Positions 21,050 through 33,964 of a stretch of DNA of 64,000 nucleotides are shown here, one piece after another. The notes below the pieces were generated by a model. It ran no database searches. It saw only the letters and a program-made list of their open reading frames with translations, and had not been told where the DNA came from. Within the stretch, counting starts at the first letter, position 1; every line of letters starts with the position of its first letter. The stretch is from NCBI GenBank assembly GCA_947652605.1, contig OX393577.1, positions 25,423,466 through 25,487,465 of the forward strand, in the 5' to 3' direction. The position numbers and the translations under genes were made by a program. The DNA comes from Elmis aenea (taxonomy: Eukaryota > Arthropoda > Insecta > Coleoptera > Elmidae).

Positions 21050-21799
21050 TGTATGTACACTTTTGTTTCACTTCCGGTTTCGTCGGAAATGACCCTAACT
21101 TTGTTATTTCAAATGGAACACCCTGTATATTTTTACATTTTTGGAAAGAGGAAGCAATTTTGAATATACAACTGCACTGTTTTAGTTAATTTTTATAACT
21201 TCAAATAATTTTTGGACAAAAATTAAATTTTTCATTAAGTGTGCCGTGACCTGCATAAATTGAATTTTATTATGTCAAAAGTGTCCGAAAAACGTTTTTG
21301 TTAATTTTAATTGACTTTTGGGATACTTAAATTAACTTTAGAGGTTGCGAAATTGTTTTTTTGACAAAGACAATTTTTTAAATGGTACGATAGTGGGTCA
21401 TGCCGTTATTTAAATGGTATTATTGAATTCGCTACAACAAAGTTAGGATCATTTCTGGTGAAACCGGAAGTAAAACCAAAGTATACATACATATGTTCAG
21501 AAAATCCGGATTTTTGCACATCACAAATGTAAAATTTCGTTTTTCTAAAATCAAAACTAAAGAAAAAAAGGGGGTGAACCTGATTTAAGTTGCACGCGGT
21601 ATATACAGGGTGACAATAATCTCCATGTGTTGTATGGCTAGTAACTTTGTTATTATAAGAGTTACATGGTTGGTTAAATTAGCAAACCTGGGCAGAATTC
21701 CAAGACGAATTTAATAACAATTTGACATTTGACCTAGACCTTCAAATTTTTTCAATATTTCGAAAAAAAACTAAAATCAAACGATTTTTTCAACGGGAA

Positions 21800-21985
21800 A
21801 TAATAAACCTGGCAAGACGAAGTTAAAAAAGCAGCAGCGGATAGAAACATCAAATGGAAAGAAAGACATAAAAAATCTAGCACAAGACAGAAAAACATGA
21901 AAAAAAGTCAGCACAACACAACTCAACAGTCCTACACCTAACAGTAGAAGGACTGATGACTAAATAATAAATAGTAATTTTGGTT
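21800..21985 (+). repeat. LINE 3' end fragment, plus strand
   Basis: Between about 21810 and 21930 one frame reads KKDIKNLAQDRKT, a pattern typical of LINE polyprotein C-termini. It ends in CTGATGACTAAATAATAAATAG-like A/T-rich tail sequence near 21985. It lies inside the mariner-like element. Confidence 0.5.
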
Positions 21986-22088
21986 TTTTGCAAATTTTAA
22001 GAAAAGTAATAAAAATAGATATGACAACCCATACAGCCGTTTTTTAAATCCATTTATTGAGGTGGATCGGACCTCTCTCTCTGATTTT

Positions 22089-22229
22089 TTAAAGCCTGTT
22101 GTTGGTCCTGGCTGCCTCCGTTATTTTCTTCCATTCTTTCCTATATTTGCATTTCGATTTCCAGTAATTTATTCTCAATGCCTTTGTATCTTCCTCCAGG
22201 ACGTCTCTCCACCTTTTCCTTGGTATTCC
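22089..22229 (-). pseudogene. LINE reverse transcriptase C-terminal fragment, minus strand
   Basis: The minus strand reads, without interruption to a stop, GIPRKRWRDVLEEDTKAL, then INYWKSKCKYRKEWKKITEA. This is the familiar basic C-terminus of insect LINE polyproteins. It is inserted inside the mariner-like element in the opposite orientation to the other LINE tail. Confidence 0.75.
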
Positions 22230-22289
22230 CTTGTTGCTGGGCAAAATAATGATATACTCAACAATATTAAAATAAATTAGAGCATATGT

Positions 22290-22990
22290 TCAAAATGACC
22301 TCATTTTTTTGTAAACACAATCTGGCTCTTTTAATAATACTTCTGTACAGTTGCATAACATTCGACATGTGATACTCTCTGCTACTTCAGCAATTTTATG
22401 TTTTAGTTTGTCTAAATTTTCTGGTGGTTTTCTGTAGACAATGGTTTTGATATACCCCCATATAAAAAAGTCCAAAGGTGTGAGATCTTGGTGGCCAGCG
22501 AATTGGACCACATCTGATTCAATTGATTCTGTAGGATGTGTTTAGATATTGCACCCATATTAGTGATGTATGTGCAGGAAGCACCATCATGTTGATAATA
22601 TTTGAATTTCATTCCAAAGGTAAATCGTCCAAAAGTTCTTATAACGCATGTTGTAGGAAATTGTGATATTGCGCTCCATTTAGCAATTGTTCAAAAATAC
22701 AGACCTATAATTTTGTTATCCAAAACTCCCATCCAGAGATTAACTCCAAATTGTTTCTGAAAGTTTCCATTGTCATTTTCAAAAGACCAACGATAATGAC
22801 AGTTTCTATTAAATTGGCCGATGTTGGAAAGTCTTGCTTTCATCAACCATAAAATGTTATTGGAAATGGATTCATTTGTTCTGTATTTTCTTAAAAACCA
22901 ATTACAAAACCATCTTTTTTTTATGAAATCCTCATCTCTTTAATGATGTAAGGTTTTTATTTTGTACGGTCTGTATTTATTTTTATGCAT
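22290..22990 (-). pseudogene. Mariner-like transposase, decayed
   Basis: Recognisable pieces of the DDE domain appear in several frames on the minus strand: SNIGQFNRNCHY, VNLWMGVLDNKIIGLYF, YQHDGASCTY and DLTPLDFFIWGYIKTIVYRK. They are separated by frameshifts and stops. The position that normally carries the first catalytic aspartate, just before the NNGQ-like motif, reads LMKARL, so it appears lost. The N-terminal helix-turn-helix part is not recognisable. Confidence 0.82.
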
Positions 22991-23484
22991 GGCTCTTGAT
23001 TTTTTTTTAACAGGAAAATATTAAAGATGAAGTATACATAGAAAAGCCACATGCAGCAATCATTTGTTTTTTTTTGCAACTTCTGAGAAAAGTACTAAAA
23101 ATAGATATGATGATCCACACATTTTTGAAGTCACAAAAAAAACTTTTTTATGAACCCATAACCAACCAAAAAAAATATCAAGTTTGGCTTATATCTCAAA
23201 AATCTAGTGTGCCATGACTATTTAGATATTTTGTTTTAATTTAATGTAAAAATATCTTCAGAAATAGTTTCACATTTTGTTTTAAACATAGCTATGGAAT
23301 TATTTACCATTAAAAAAATTGTTTTGTTTTTTCTAAATTTTTAAAAGTTTAATTTGTAGGTCAAATGTCAAAACCACATTAAATTCGTCTTGAAATTCTG
23401 TCCAACTTTGCTAGTTTAACTGACTATGTAACTCTTATAATAACAAAGTTATCCATATAACACATGTAGATTGTCTTCACTCTG

Positions 23485-24651
23485 TAAATGGTAATTCATT
23501 ACCACTGTGAGTGTACGAACTTTAAGAGTATAGTAGATGTACTAGTCTGAAAACGAATGCAAAAATTTGTAGTGATTATTTGGCACTTCGATTACTTTTA
23601 CAATGTAATAAGTATCTTAAAAGAAACATCAACAATAGAATTTCAATTTAATGAACCTTCAAACTACAACTTTGTATTAAAATTTAAAATCAGATAAATT
23701 CAGTGTCTTTCCAAATTGATACAAATCAGCTTTTCCCCACAGTTTATTAACTCTATTTTATGTCACCATCATAACATCAACAACTATAAAAGATGTACAA
23801 GAGGTCAATTGAAGAAAATACTTTGCTGTTTTTCATGTAACATTGTGGATTAGTCGTTTTTCATTGCAATCTTGATTTCATAATTTATTGTGCAATTTTT
23901 TTACCATTTTAAAATATCACTAGCAGTGTACAATCATTTTTGGCCGAATTTTTCACAATAACTTCGGGAACCGAAATTGAATATCGTGCCTTTAAGAAAT
24001 AAGAACATTGATAATAGTCTAAATTAGACAAAACTTTTGATGCAAAATTCAATTAAATCAGTATCTAGAGAATAAGTACATGCTTTAAAAAAATTGTACT
24101 GAAAAAAATTGAAAAACAAAAATCATTTACATGCTCCGCATGTGTAAAAATGTTGATATATTTTTTTATTAAGGTATGTATTTTTCAATCATCTCTACTA
24201 CTCAAAGGGTGTTACACTTTTAAACTAATATTTATATTAAGATTAAAATAAAATTACTGTTTATGTATAAATTTTATTATCACCATGATGGCATGTTAAA
24301 AGTTTTGTGTTGATTTATAAGCCAAATTCACATAATTTTAAGAACGTACTATATATGTGTATACATATATATGTTCAATAATATGTAAAACTGCAAACAA
24401 ATTAATCACTAAATTTTAATCACTGGGTGTTGTCTAATTGAGTAGCTTTAACATTAAACAAATATTAATAAAAGGCACTTACAATTAATCAGTACTACAT
24501 ATAAACAACAAGTGTAAAATAAAACGTACAAGATATATTGAACTGCTGTACATAATTATATAATTGTTTATGTTTCGAAAGTAAATTTCAGTCAAAATAA
24601 ATAATAAAACAGCACATGCGGAGACCTGTGAATTAAGAAGCATTTTACGGC
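23485..24651. other. Importin-7 3' flank
   Basis: AT-rich sequence downstream of the importin-7 stop codon, so the part nearest 24651 is its 3' UTR. The trailing region contains AATAAA-type signals on the minus strand. No other gene or repeat end is recognised. Confidence 0.5.
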
Positions 24652-27600
24652 TCATGAACCCAAGGCGCCACCATCACCTCCACCAAAGTTAAACGTAGTG
24701 GGAACGGTTTGTTGAGTGAAAACATAACCTGAAAACATGAGACATTTGAGTAACAGTAACAAGACGCATTTGGTTACTTGTTACTTTATTATTAAATATT
24801 CACCGAAATTGTAGCTCCAATTTTAAGTTTTGAGTTTTTTTTTTCGTGTAATTTGTAATTGGTTGCATTTAAAGAATTTTTTAAGTGGCTTTTCTGTTCA
24901 TCACTATATTTGATTTATACATTACCTCCTTGTTGTTCAATTTTTTTACTTTCACGGGCTGCTTTCCGTTGATCTGCCAGAACTCCTACTTCCATTAATG
25001 CCTTTGATTGCTCTTCAGTAAGATTCGATGTTAACGCTCCATACCAATCAGGTTCTGAACTTTGTAACCCTGTTGAAATACAGAAATGTGAACAAAATGA
25101 AGTATTCTGGACAAAAAATTGATTCGGATTAATACATGTCCACAGCTGATGCATACCCGCAAACCAGTTCATATGTTAATACATGAATTAGAACAAAATG
25201 CACTACTGTAAAATGACGACGTGGTTTCTTAACCCTTTCATTACAACAAGCAACTATAGTCGCCATCTACGTAATGTTATGCATATACGACGAGAGACTA
25301 TAGTCACCTTTGTATACACGATGGGCGACTATAGTCGCTCTCCACGAAACGCCACTTATATACTCCATTTAACTGCTAACTAGTGTACATTTTTGGCACG
25401 GTGTTTTGTTCAGCAGGAGCATTCTTGTGGAGAGGACCATCGTAGCGTAGTGAAAGGGTTAATCTTGTTTTGTTTCAATTATGTTTTTATTTAGAGCATG
25501 AGTTTTGCACATCATTTAAATTAAAAGTCACATTATTTTGCACTACATAGTGTTTTAAATGCCTAAAAAAGCTCTTTATCTTGATTGACTTTAAAGTCAT
25601 CATCTCAAAATAATCAGGAAATCTAAGAATATAACCTATCTCTATAGTGGCCGTTTTTGAAAATGTGATTATTTAGAAGCTAGATCAAAATAAAACAACT
25701 TAAAAAATTCTTATTCAAAATATGTAGTGCAAATTTACAGTCTACAGAACTCTACCTAAAGTGAGTTTAAATTTCAATCTAGAAAAATGTCTTGTACATC
25801 CAGATCTGCCAATTCAAATTGGTAAAGCCATAACCATTTTAAATATTTCCTCAAAGTGTGTCTAGTACTACAGTTTCTGCAGCTGAAGAGTTAAGATACA
25901 AAGCTATGTATTACAACTTACTTTGCATAACTTCTTTAAATACTTGGTATTCATCTATTTCACATTCTTCTTCATCTAAAGGAGTAGAGTATGTTTCTAA
26001 AACTGTCAGTTCCATTGGCTCATAATCTGAGTCTGTGTCACTATCTTCTTCTTCTGTAATATCTGCAGTGATTGGCATTGCTCCTGTAGCTCCTGCACTG
26101 ATAGCGCGTCTTGATAGGGCTTCTAAATATTCTTGTCCTTGTTCATCAATTTCATCTTCATCTGAACTAAGCACTTCTATTTAAAAAAAAACAATAAAAA
26201 ATAATCATTTAAATATGAAATGCTCTGTACCTAACGGTAAAATAAAAAAACAAGAAGGAATAATAAAAATATCAATTCAATGAAGAGATATGATTTAATT
26301 TTTCAGGCTTATCTAATGTTTATTATTTGAAACACTTAAAAATAAAGCGAAACATTGAGACAATTTTTAATAAATAGGAATACAAAGTAATCTACTTTGA
26401 TGAGGTTTCATTTTCAAAATACATTTTAATCGTTTCTGTTTCAGGAATTAACTTATCACATGCAAAAACCTCAAAGTGGGCTGCTTGTTTATGTAAAAAT
26501 GTAAAACTCAGTTATACAAACCACAATTTAAATCTAAAACCAGAGACTATAAAAATAAACAATAAAGTAGCACATTAAATGAGCAAGAATTTTAGTAAGC
26601 CAGCACAACCTATAATTTGGAATACGAAATAAATCAGATGCTTAAACACATCACACAAAAATATACAAAAGCTGTATCTGTTCAGAGAAAATAATTTTGT
26701 TTTATCACTTTTAATCAAGTAATGTATTTGTTGAGATGTTTTCAATTTATTAAAAGCGTGTAACTCCATTTAGCAAACATTTATTTTCTCATAATTAGGT
26801 AGATAATCCTACAACAGAACTATCAATGGACTGTTCTCAGCATGAATGTATTTAGTTTAATCTACTATCAAAACATTTACTCATTGTTCATGAGCAACAC
26901 AGATGCACTGCAATAAAATAAATGTCCTACTATTACAAGCATTAAAATTTTACTTGATTTCAATTATTTAAGTTGCAATTTAACAGAATTGAATATAACA
27001 TAACATACCTTCTATATCTCCTCCTTCACTTTCACTATCTTCTTCTTCACTCTGCTCCTGTGCTTTAGCCGCATAAGCCCTCTTAAGACCATCAAATAAC
27101 AATATGATAGCTGGAATAACTTGCGGTGCTAATTCTACCAATGAAGTTGGCCTACCAGGCATCGTAATTAATGTACACAACCCCAAAACACACATTTTCC
27201 GATCATGTATCCCTAAGAAGCAATCTGCATCATGAAGCCATTGTTTAATGAAGTGCTCCGTGAAATTTGGTAATTTTTCTAATACCGAAAATAACAGTTG
27301 GGGACTATAATATAGTGCTGCTATAAGAACTTGTAGGCACATAGTGCGTAACTCGCTTGTACGAACTTCTCGTAACAACCGACTTGCAGCCAGTTCAACA
27401 AGGACAGGTGCTCCTTGATCTATACGTCCACGACATTGTAAAAGAACAACTTCTAATAATTTGGCTGCATGTGATTCAGGATCTTCACCGCAATCTTTAC
27501 TTAACACTTCTTTACACATGTTGTAAATGGCTAACACTCTCTTGTCATCTGATAAGAAAGTGTCAGTATCCACTGTGATATAATTGTGTAATGCTGGCAT

Positions 27601-30007
27601 CATGTCGGTAAAATGATCCAAGCCATTTTTCATAAAAACTTGGTACAACAATTCGAAAACGCGCCACATGTCAGGAGATATTTGTTTTTGCGTGAGATCA
27701 TAAACCAATGCTAAAACTTCTTCGTAAAACTCTTGCACTTCATTTTGCAACACGTGAGCTATCACTTGCAAAACAATAGGCTCTAGAAGTCGAACTACAT
27801 CCGGTTGTTCTTCCAAAACTGTTAACATTGTTTCGATGGTGTTAAGGAGCCCCATAGCAGTAATCGCTTTTTCGTCTGAGCCCTCGTCCGTATCCAATAC
27901 TTGATTGAAAGTTGCAGCTAGATGTTGACAGATTTCAACAGCAATCGGAGTTAATTGTAATGTGAAAACACAAACGAGCTTTTGCATAACACTGGTAACA
28001 TCTTCATTTTCTGTTTCACGAATTAATGTGAGAAGTTCTAGTGCTATTTGTTTAACCTGTGGTTCGACATACTTATGTGATTTATCTTGATAATTGAGTA
28101 ATGACTGTAAAGCCACAGCTGCTTCCACCTTTACAGGGAGTTCTTTATCCTGTAGAAGTGCAACTGTCGTAAAACGTACGGCTTCAGCTAAAACAGGTTC
28201 TTGTTTGGAATTAAATTCACTAAAGTAATGCAGCACCCAACACGCTCTTGCACGCATATGGCCCCTTGGACTGGCAAATTCAGGAAAAACATATTTAATA
28301 AAAAGCTGGTCCAACTGGTCACTATATAATTTCTTCTTCAGTAAAATATCTGCTAATGTCCCTACCATGTGAAGGGCTCCATCTTTCTGAGCCGGTTCTG
28401 TTGCCGGATTTGTCAATATTTGATTCAAAAGCTGCATGGTTTTTTGTAACATATCTTTACGTTTCTTACATGCAGAATGTAACAATGTTTGAGCTGCTGT
28501 TACTGGAGATACAAAATCTTCAAACACATCTGCAACAAATAAAAAAAAAAAATTTGTCTCGGGAAATTCCCGGGACAGAATCCCTAGTAAAAACCAAAAT
28601 ATAATTTTATCAAACAAAACATGCGTCTTAATAAATTTAGATAAACTGCATCAAAAATCATATTTTAGTTATTGTAACAATTGGTAAAACCAACAAATTT
28701 TAATTAGATGACTTCTTACCGAATTTTACACGAATATACTCATGTGGATCTACACTCCAAAGCTCCTCATCTTCAGCAGAATAGCTCATAAGTGGAAATA
28801 AGACGTCTTGAATTATAGCAGGCATGTGTGGCTTGAGCAAACGCCATGTATGGGCATGAGAAACTGCCTGATTCAAGTAATTTAAAGTTTGTTGAACAAC
28901 ACGTGGTGGTAACCAAGCTTTTCCACGATAAGCATCCAATAGTCTTAAAAGAACTTCTAAAATTCCACTACTGAAAGTTGGAAGATACCAATCCGCAAAT
29001 TCATTGTATTCTTTTGTAACATTTCCTGGAGAACCGTATCGTTCAAACATGCGATACAAAATGTGCAAAGACCACTTCTTGCACTTCCACCATGGTAGGT
29101 CTGGACGTTCATCTTCATCTGGCTGTAGGGCAGCTGGAGGCACTGGTCGCTCTGCCACTTGTCGACACACTTCCATCCATTGCGTAAATGCTTCACGACT
29201 GATAAGATCTAAAGGTAACGTATACTGCGTTAAGGCAAAATAAATTTTCAAACATTCTTTTTGTAATAAAACAGCTTGTTCAGATGGATCTGGTAACAAC
29301 CTTGCAACAAGCTGATATAATTGGGGTAATAATAAATTCATAGCCTCGTGTAATGGTCCCCTTTCTTCAGCTTTTTTATATTCAAAGTTCTTAACAAGTT
29401 GATAAAGGCATAAAAGTGCACCGTGCCATCCACTAGCTTCTGGATTAGATAAATATATACTAATCTAAAAGGAAGATTATTAGCTGCAGGAACTTAAAAG
29501 TACTCAATAATACCAACTTTATCTACAATTTGTGTCCATCTACCAGGAAAATCATGTTTCACCATGTTATTAACACAAGTACATAGTTGTAAGCGTATAA
29601 GATCCGGAGCATGTACCACTGCATCAACAATACTTTCTCTAATTAGACATCGATCTTGTTCATGCAATGAAAATGGTAACGGTGCTGATCGACCCACCTC
29701 TGGCTCTCGGTCATGCCAATTTTGTGAAATGAGATTTTTTAAGTAAATAGCTCCTGCCTGCCTCACAGGCATTTCACAATCATTCATCATAACCACTTGT
29801 AACAATGATGGGGCAAATCCAATTATTTTATGAATCTGTAATATAGTAAAAACAATAATGTAGAGACGTGGAACGTGAATGACAGAAAGAGCATGCTGAA
29901 AAGCGAACACGTTTTTTCCCAACCTGTGCTAGTTGTTCCTCCGCCTGTTGCCTTTGGTTAGGGTCAATTGTGGCCCTCAATAAGTCTATTAATTTCCTAG
30001 TATCCAT
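24652..30007 (-). CDS. msk: Importin-7 (moleskin)
   Basis: Seven exons: 29924-30007, 29518-29835, 28720-29464, 27009-28529, 25922-26176, 24926-25069 and 24652-24728. They sum to 3144 nt, 1047 residues (human importin-7 has 1038). The N-terminus MDTRKLIDLLRATIDPNQRQ and the importin-beta N-terminal repeat (MPVRQAGAIYLKNLI) are followed by HEAT repeats. Conserved blocks include LPWWKCKKWSLHILYRMFERYGSPGN and SPVTAAQTLL. Near the end lies an acidic stretch (EEEDSESEGG to SSDEDEIDEQ). The C-terminus FNFGGGDGGALGS resembles FG-type ends of this family. It carries cargo through nuclear pores with RanGTP; in flies moleskin imports activated MAP kinase. The donor of exon 2 (29518) is weak (GTTGGT); a shift of a few bases there is possible. 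A TTAA MITE sits in intron 5. Confidence 0.95.
25229..25462. mobile_element. TTAA MITE with repeated ACTATAGTC palindromes
   Basis: Left TTAACCCTTTCATTAC and right GTAGTGAAAGGGTTAA are inverse at 15 of 16 positions with TTAA outermost; total 234 bp. The interior has three copies of ACTATAGTC (about 25253, 25296, 25328). One of them is the perfect 14-bp palindrome GCGACTATAGTCGC (25325-25338). It lies in an intron of importin-7. Confidence 0.8.
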
Positions 30008-31299
30008 CTTTAATTATATTTAACACCTTTAAACAATTTAAAGATGCAGTTTTTGCACATTAAAATTTTCGTTAAGATGATTCCGGCTCCACATTTGTCA
30101 CAATAGCCAACTACGATGAAAGGAATAGCTTTTTCATTCCCGGGCTAAAAGTTGGGGAATTTTCGGATGTGGTTATTGTATACATTGAATATTTTCGTAT
30201 AATAACCGCAGCACGTTTGTACGGTGATATGATAATTTAAATTTTACCACTGGATTCTGATTTCAATATGTCAAGATAATAAAGCGTTAAAATTTGCAGA
30301 TATTATTTAAACCAAAATTTTATCATTCAGTTTTTTGTTTGTTTTACTGTTAAACTTGTCAAAGTTTTGACAGCTATCAATAAGGTTTAAAATACATAAT
30401 CATTCCACTAAATAAATTGCAAAAACGTTGAAAATGTTTAAGCACAAGCAGACATTCCGCCTTTTAAATTTGCTGAAATAAATTAATTATGGATAATATT
30501 CAACTAATAAAAAATAATATGATGTATCAAGTTGACCGTTTGCGCGTAATTGGGTTCATGAAGCAGCTCCAAAAGCAGAGAGGGCTGGAGCGAGCCGCAT
30601 GCAATAATAAGTATAGTCAATCGTTTGCAGGGCCGCAAAATATGCATGTGTGGGCCGCATGCGGCTGGTTGCCGATTATGGCCAACCCGATCTCGATACG
30701 AATTTGCAAACCGCAAAATCGAGTAGTAGCCATAGCCAGCACTATTTGTTTGTGGCACCAATAACATTTCCAACACTTGGAAAGCTTTACAAAAAACATT
30801 GTTTTACGGTTGAATAGAATAGAAAAGTAACATGCTGGCGTTGACAAACATTTCGGTTTGAATATTGTTCTTAATTTTACGTATTTACGCGTGATCATGC
30901 ATAAAAAAGTATCACGGGAATTTAAATAATCATATAACGCTTGCACGCTTGTATCAAATATTTTGACTTTTATGAAAATAAGATATTTTATAATTGGTCA
31001 GAATTTAAGACTAATAGCCATGTTGTTAAACACTGGTAACATATCCTGTAATCTAAAGGTCCTTTCTAAAGTTGAATCTACTATTCATTATTTGACCGAC
31101 CTTGCTCTCCAATCAAATAAATGACCACGTTTATTCAAATGGCGTAGCCGTAGGATAACCCCGCTCAGGATTAAGACCGACCGATATGAAAAAAATATTT
31201 GAAAAAAGTGTGTCATTATGTCGACACTATTATAGTAATCAAAAAAAGTATGTTAACTGTAAATAATTATTAAACGAAATAGTATCAATTTTATTATAG
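30008..31299. promoter_or_regulatory. Divergent promoter region importin-7 / GatB, GatB first exon unresolved
   Basis: The two genes point away from each other. Overlapping frames at 30489-30946 on both strands have no known homology and lie on a patch of GGCCGCATGCGG-like sequence, probably a transposon remnant. An ATG at 30972 opens a 52-codon frame (MKIRYFIIGQNLRLIAMLLN) with the look of a mitochondrial targeting peptide. No donor in the required phase was found to join it to 31300. Confidence 0.4.
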
Positions 31300-33387
31300 G
31301 TCAAAATGGCAAAGTGTAGTTGGTTTAGAAGTACATGCACAAATACAGTCAAATAGTAAGTTGTTTTCAGGTGCATCCACAGACTTTGTTAATCCAACGA
31401 ACACAAATGTATCTTTATTTGACTGTGCAACACCTGGAACATTACCTGTATTAAATAAACGTTGTGTCGAAGCAGCTGTCAAGACTGCTTTAGCTTTAAA
31501 ATGTAGAGTAAATCCAGTATCAATGTTTGATCGTAAACATTACTTTTATGCTGACATGCCAGTAAGCAGTTATATTATTATATCACACCTATCGATCTTT
31601 TTATTATTATTTTTTAAGGCTGGTTATCAAATCACACAGCAAAGAAGTCCATTAGCAAATGCAGGGGTTCTACAGTTTCATGTTTATACTCCTGGAATAC
31701 ATAAAGCCCCTTACACAACTAAAGCACGAATAAAACAAGTACAGCTAGAGCAAGACAGCGGAAAAAGTTTGCATGAAGATGAATGTAGCTTGGTAGATCT
31801 GAATCGAGCTGGAGTTTCGCTAATGGAGCTAGTTTTTGAACCTGATCTTATTGATGGAGAAGAAGCTGCAGCTCTAGTCAAAGAATTGACTTTAATATTA
31901 CAGAGACTTGAAACATGCTCCTGTAAAATGGAAGGTATATATAACATTTCTATTTATTATGTGTCACTCATTTTTTTAAACTATACAGAGGGGGCATTGC
32001 GAGTAGATGCTAATGTATCTGTGCATAATATTGGTGAAGCATTTGGTACTCGAACAGAAATAAAAAATATAGGATCAATTCGTGGAGTAGCAGGAGCAAT
32101 TCGTTACGAAATTCAACGACAGATAAATCTACTGGAGAATGGTCAGACTATTACGAATGAAACTCGTGCATGGGATGCAATAAACAAAGTTACAGTTGCA
32201 ATGCGGGATAAAGAAGTGAAACAGGTTCTAGCTCTGATAAAGCTTAAGTTAAGAAGATAAATAACGTCTTTTACTGACAGGATTACCGGTACATGCCAGA
32301 GCCCAATTTACCTCCACTACATTTGGCCATTGGACCTGTACAGCAAGGATCTGTAAATGTTGACGAATTGAAAAATGGTTTACCAGAAATGCCAGAAGAA
32401 ACTAGGGAATTATTAAAAAATCAACATGGTTTAAATGCAGAACAGGCAATAATTTTAGTGGTACGTAAATTTAATCTCTACAATTTTAATTTTTCTGTAA
32501 CAATAAGTACAGTTGCTAATTCATATTTTTTTTTAAATTTTAGAATGAATCGTTTTTGTTGACTATTTTTAAAACTGCTGCAATAAAAGATGGCACAGAC
32601 ACTAAATTATTAGCAAATTTGCTGATTAATGATTTCTTAACTTTAATTTATAAGAAGAAACTAGAATTAGGGAAAGTGTAAGTAAACTGTAACAACACCA
32701 TTATTTTGAAATATTAAAAAAGTAAAAACGTTTTTATTTTGTTTGTTTTTAATAGTCAAATCGATGGACAATGTTTTGCTGAGATTGTGGATCTTTTACA
32801 AAAAGGAGTTATTAATAGAAATACTGCAAAATTAGTGTTAATGGAAATATTGCAAGGCAACAGCAATTCTCCTAGTAATGTAAGTATTTACATGTTTGAA
32901 AGTGATAATTTTACCCACTAAGTATGGGTTAAGTTATTGCAAAAATACCCCATTATTTTGAATGTGTTTCAAACAATTATAATACATTCTTACAGATTGC
33001 TACTGTTAGTTTTTGTATTTAAATAAGTAGATTTCTATTGTTACAGAGACTTTCAATTATTAAAACAGTATTTTTAATATTGTAAATATTGCATTGTAAT
33101 TTTATTGAAAATGTGTTATTTGAACAAAACTTTCTAAAAAATGTTTATTGCAGATTGTCATGTGTCGTAAATGGACTCAAATAACAAATGAAGAAGAAAT
33201 AAGAAATTTATGTTTAAATGTTATAAGAGAAAACCCAAAAATTATTCGCCAATATAAATCAGGTAAGACAAAAGTGTTTGATGCTTTGCTGGGTATACTT
33301 GCTACAACTTCGAATCAAATGGTAGATATGAGTAAAGCTACAAAAGTATTAAAATATCTTCTTAGTCAAAATAAAAATGAAAAATAA
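31300..33387 (+). CDS. GatB: Mitochondrial glutamyl-tRNA(Gln) amidotransferase subunit B (5' incomplete)
   Basis: Exons 31300-31561, 31619-31934, 31989-32224, 32281-32460, 32544-32677, 32756-32879 and 33154-33387 (1486 nt) encode about 495 residues. They begin at [20 protein letters not shown]. Family signatures present: [86 protein letters not shown]. The C-terminal tRNA-binding helical domain ends [10 protein letters not shown]. In the GatCAB complex, subunit B binds tRNA and activates misacylated Glu-tRNA(Gln) for conversion to Gln-tRNA(Gln). The first coding exon, with the targeting peptide, must be upstream and must end in phase 2; it is not settled. Confidence 0.94.
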
Positions 33388-33964
33388 TTGGTGAAAATAA
33401 TAATGTTAATTTTGTAAATTGTTTGTTTGGATGATTCATTTTTGTTATTATACACTTAATTGTAAATCAGTTTTTTAATTTAGTTTATTTATATTAGTCT
33501 AACTTTTATTGTAAATTTAGTTTTAAAATAAAGCGTGTAAAATGTACTTTATTTGTTATTGTTCCTAACCTTATATCACATAATTGTGGAAACAACATAG
33601 GAAAATAAAAGTAACTAACTAAATTTCGATTTTATATTGTTATTGTGTCATCTGTGTCGTACGTTAGGTAGCGATTTAAAATGTATATATCAGCATAATA
33701 TATCAAAAAGGACAAAATGTGAATTACAAGGTGGTGAAGGTGGTCGTGTTTAAAGCAGAAAGTAAGTATTTTGTTTTTAAAACTAGTACCTCTTGGTATT
33801 TTTTTTATCTGTGTTGATTATTGTGATTAGTTAAAGATAACAAACTACTTCATTCTAATTTTTATTATGTAGGTAGTGTATTAATTGACCAAAAATATAA
33901 TGGGGAAGCAATTATGCGTATCAAAAGTGACAACATGAGTTAAAGTTGCATCGGTAAAGTGACC
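33388..33964. other. GatB 3' flank and TMEM170 5' region
   Basis: GatB 3' UTR with ATAAA signals near 33530. A possible non-coding 5' exon of the next gene ends at about 33760 with GCAGAAA then GTAAGT. Two short upstream ATG frames precede the TMEM170 start. Confidence 0.45.

Larger units (their letters stand above)
17140..21599. mobile_element. TIR element (CCGGGTG ends) hosting an LTR element
   Basis: The left end CCGGGTGTAACTGAAATCAG (17140) is matched by the right end CTGATTTAAGTTGCACGCGG (21580-21599) in inverse, with TA outside both. Inner blocks pair too: AAAATCCGGATTTTCTGAA (17228) with TTCAGAAAATCCGGATTTTT (21494), and CTTCCGGTTTCGTCGGAAAT (21067) with GGTGAAACCGGAAGT (about 21460). 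Without the LTR element the host is about 0.66 kb, non-coding and mostly foldback. Confidence 0.72.
21606..23484 (-). mobile_element. Mariner-like element with ~150-bp inverted ends
   Basis: It starts CAGGGTGACAATAATCTCCA and ends with the inverse form (ACATGTAGATTGTCTTCACTCTG, in parts), each flanked by TA. The inverted similarity extends about 150 bp inward (AACTTTGTTATTATAAGAGT, TCCAAGACGAATTTAAT). The interior carries a broken minus-strand transposase and two LINE fragments. It begins a few bases from the end of the TIR element at 17140-21599. Confidence 0.8.

Noticed and set aside
25198..25383. Plus-strand 61-codon frame
   Set aside because: It falls within the TTAA MITE and the importin-7 intron and has no homology.
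28957..29243. Alternative frames over importin-7 exon 3
   Set aside because: Shadows of the conserved importin-7 coding sequence.
30489..30946. Overlapping plus and minus frames upstream of GatB
   Set aside because: No homology; they overlap on both strands of a GC-richer patch that looks like a transposon remnant.
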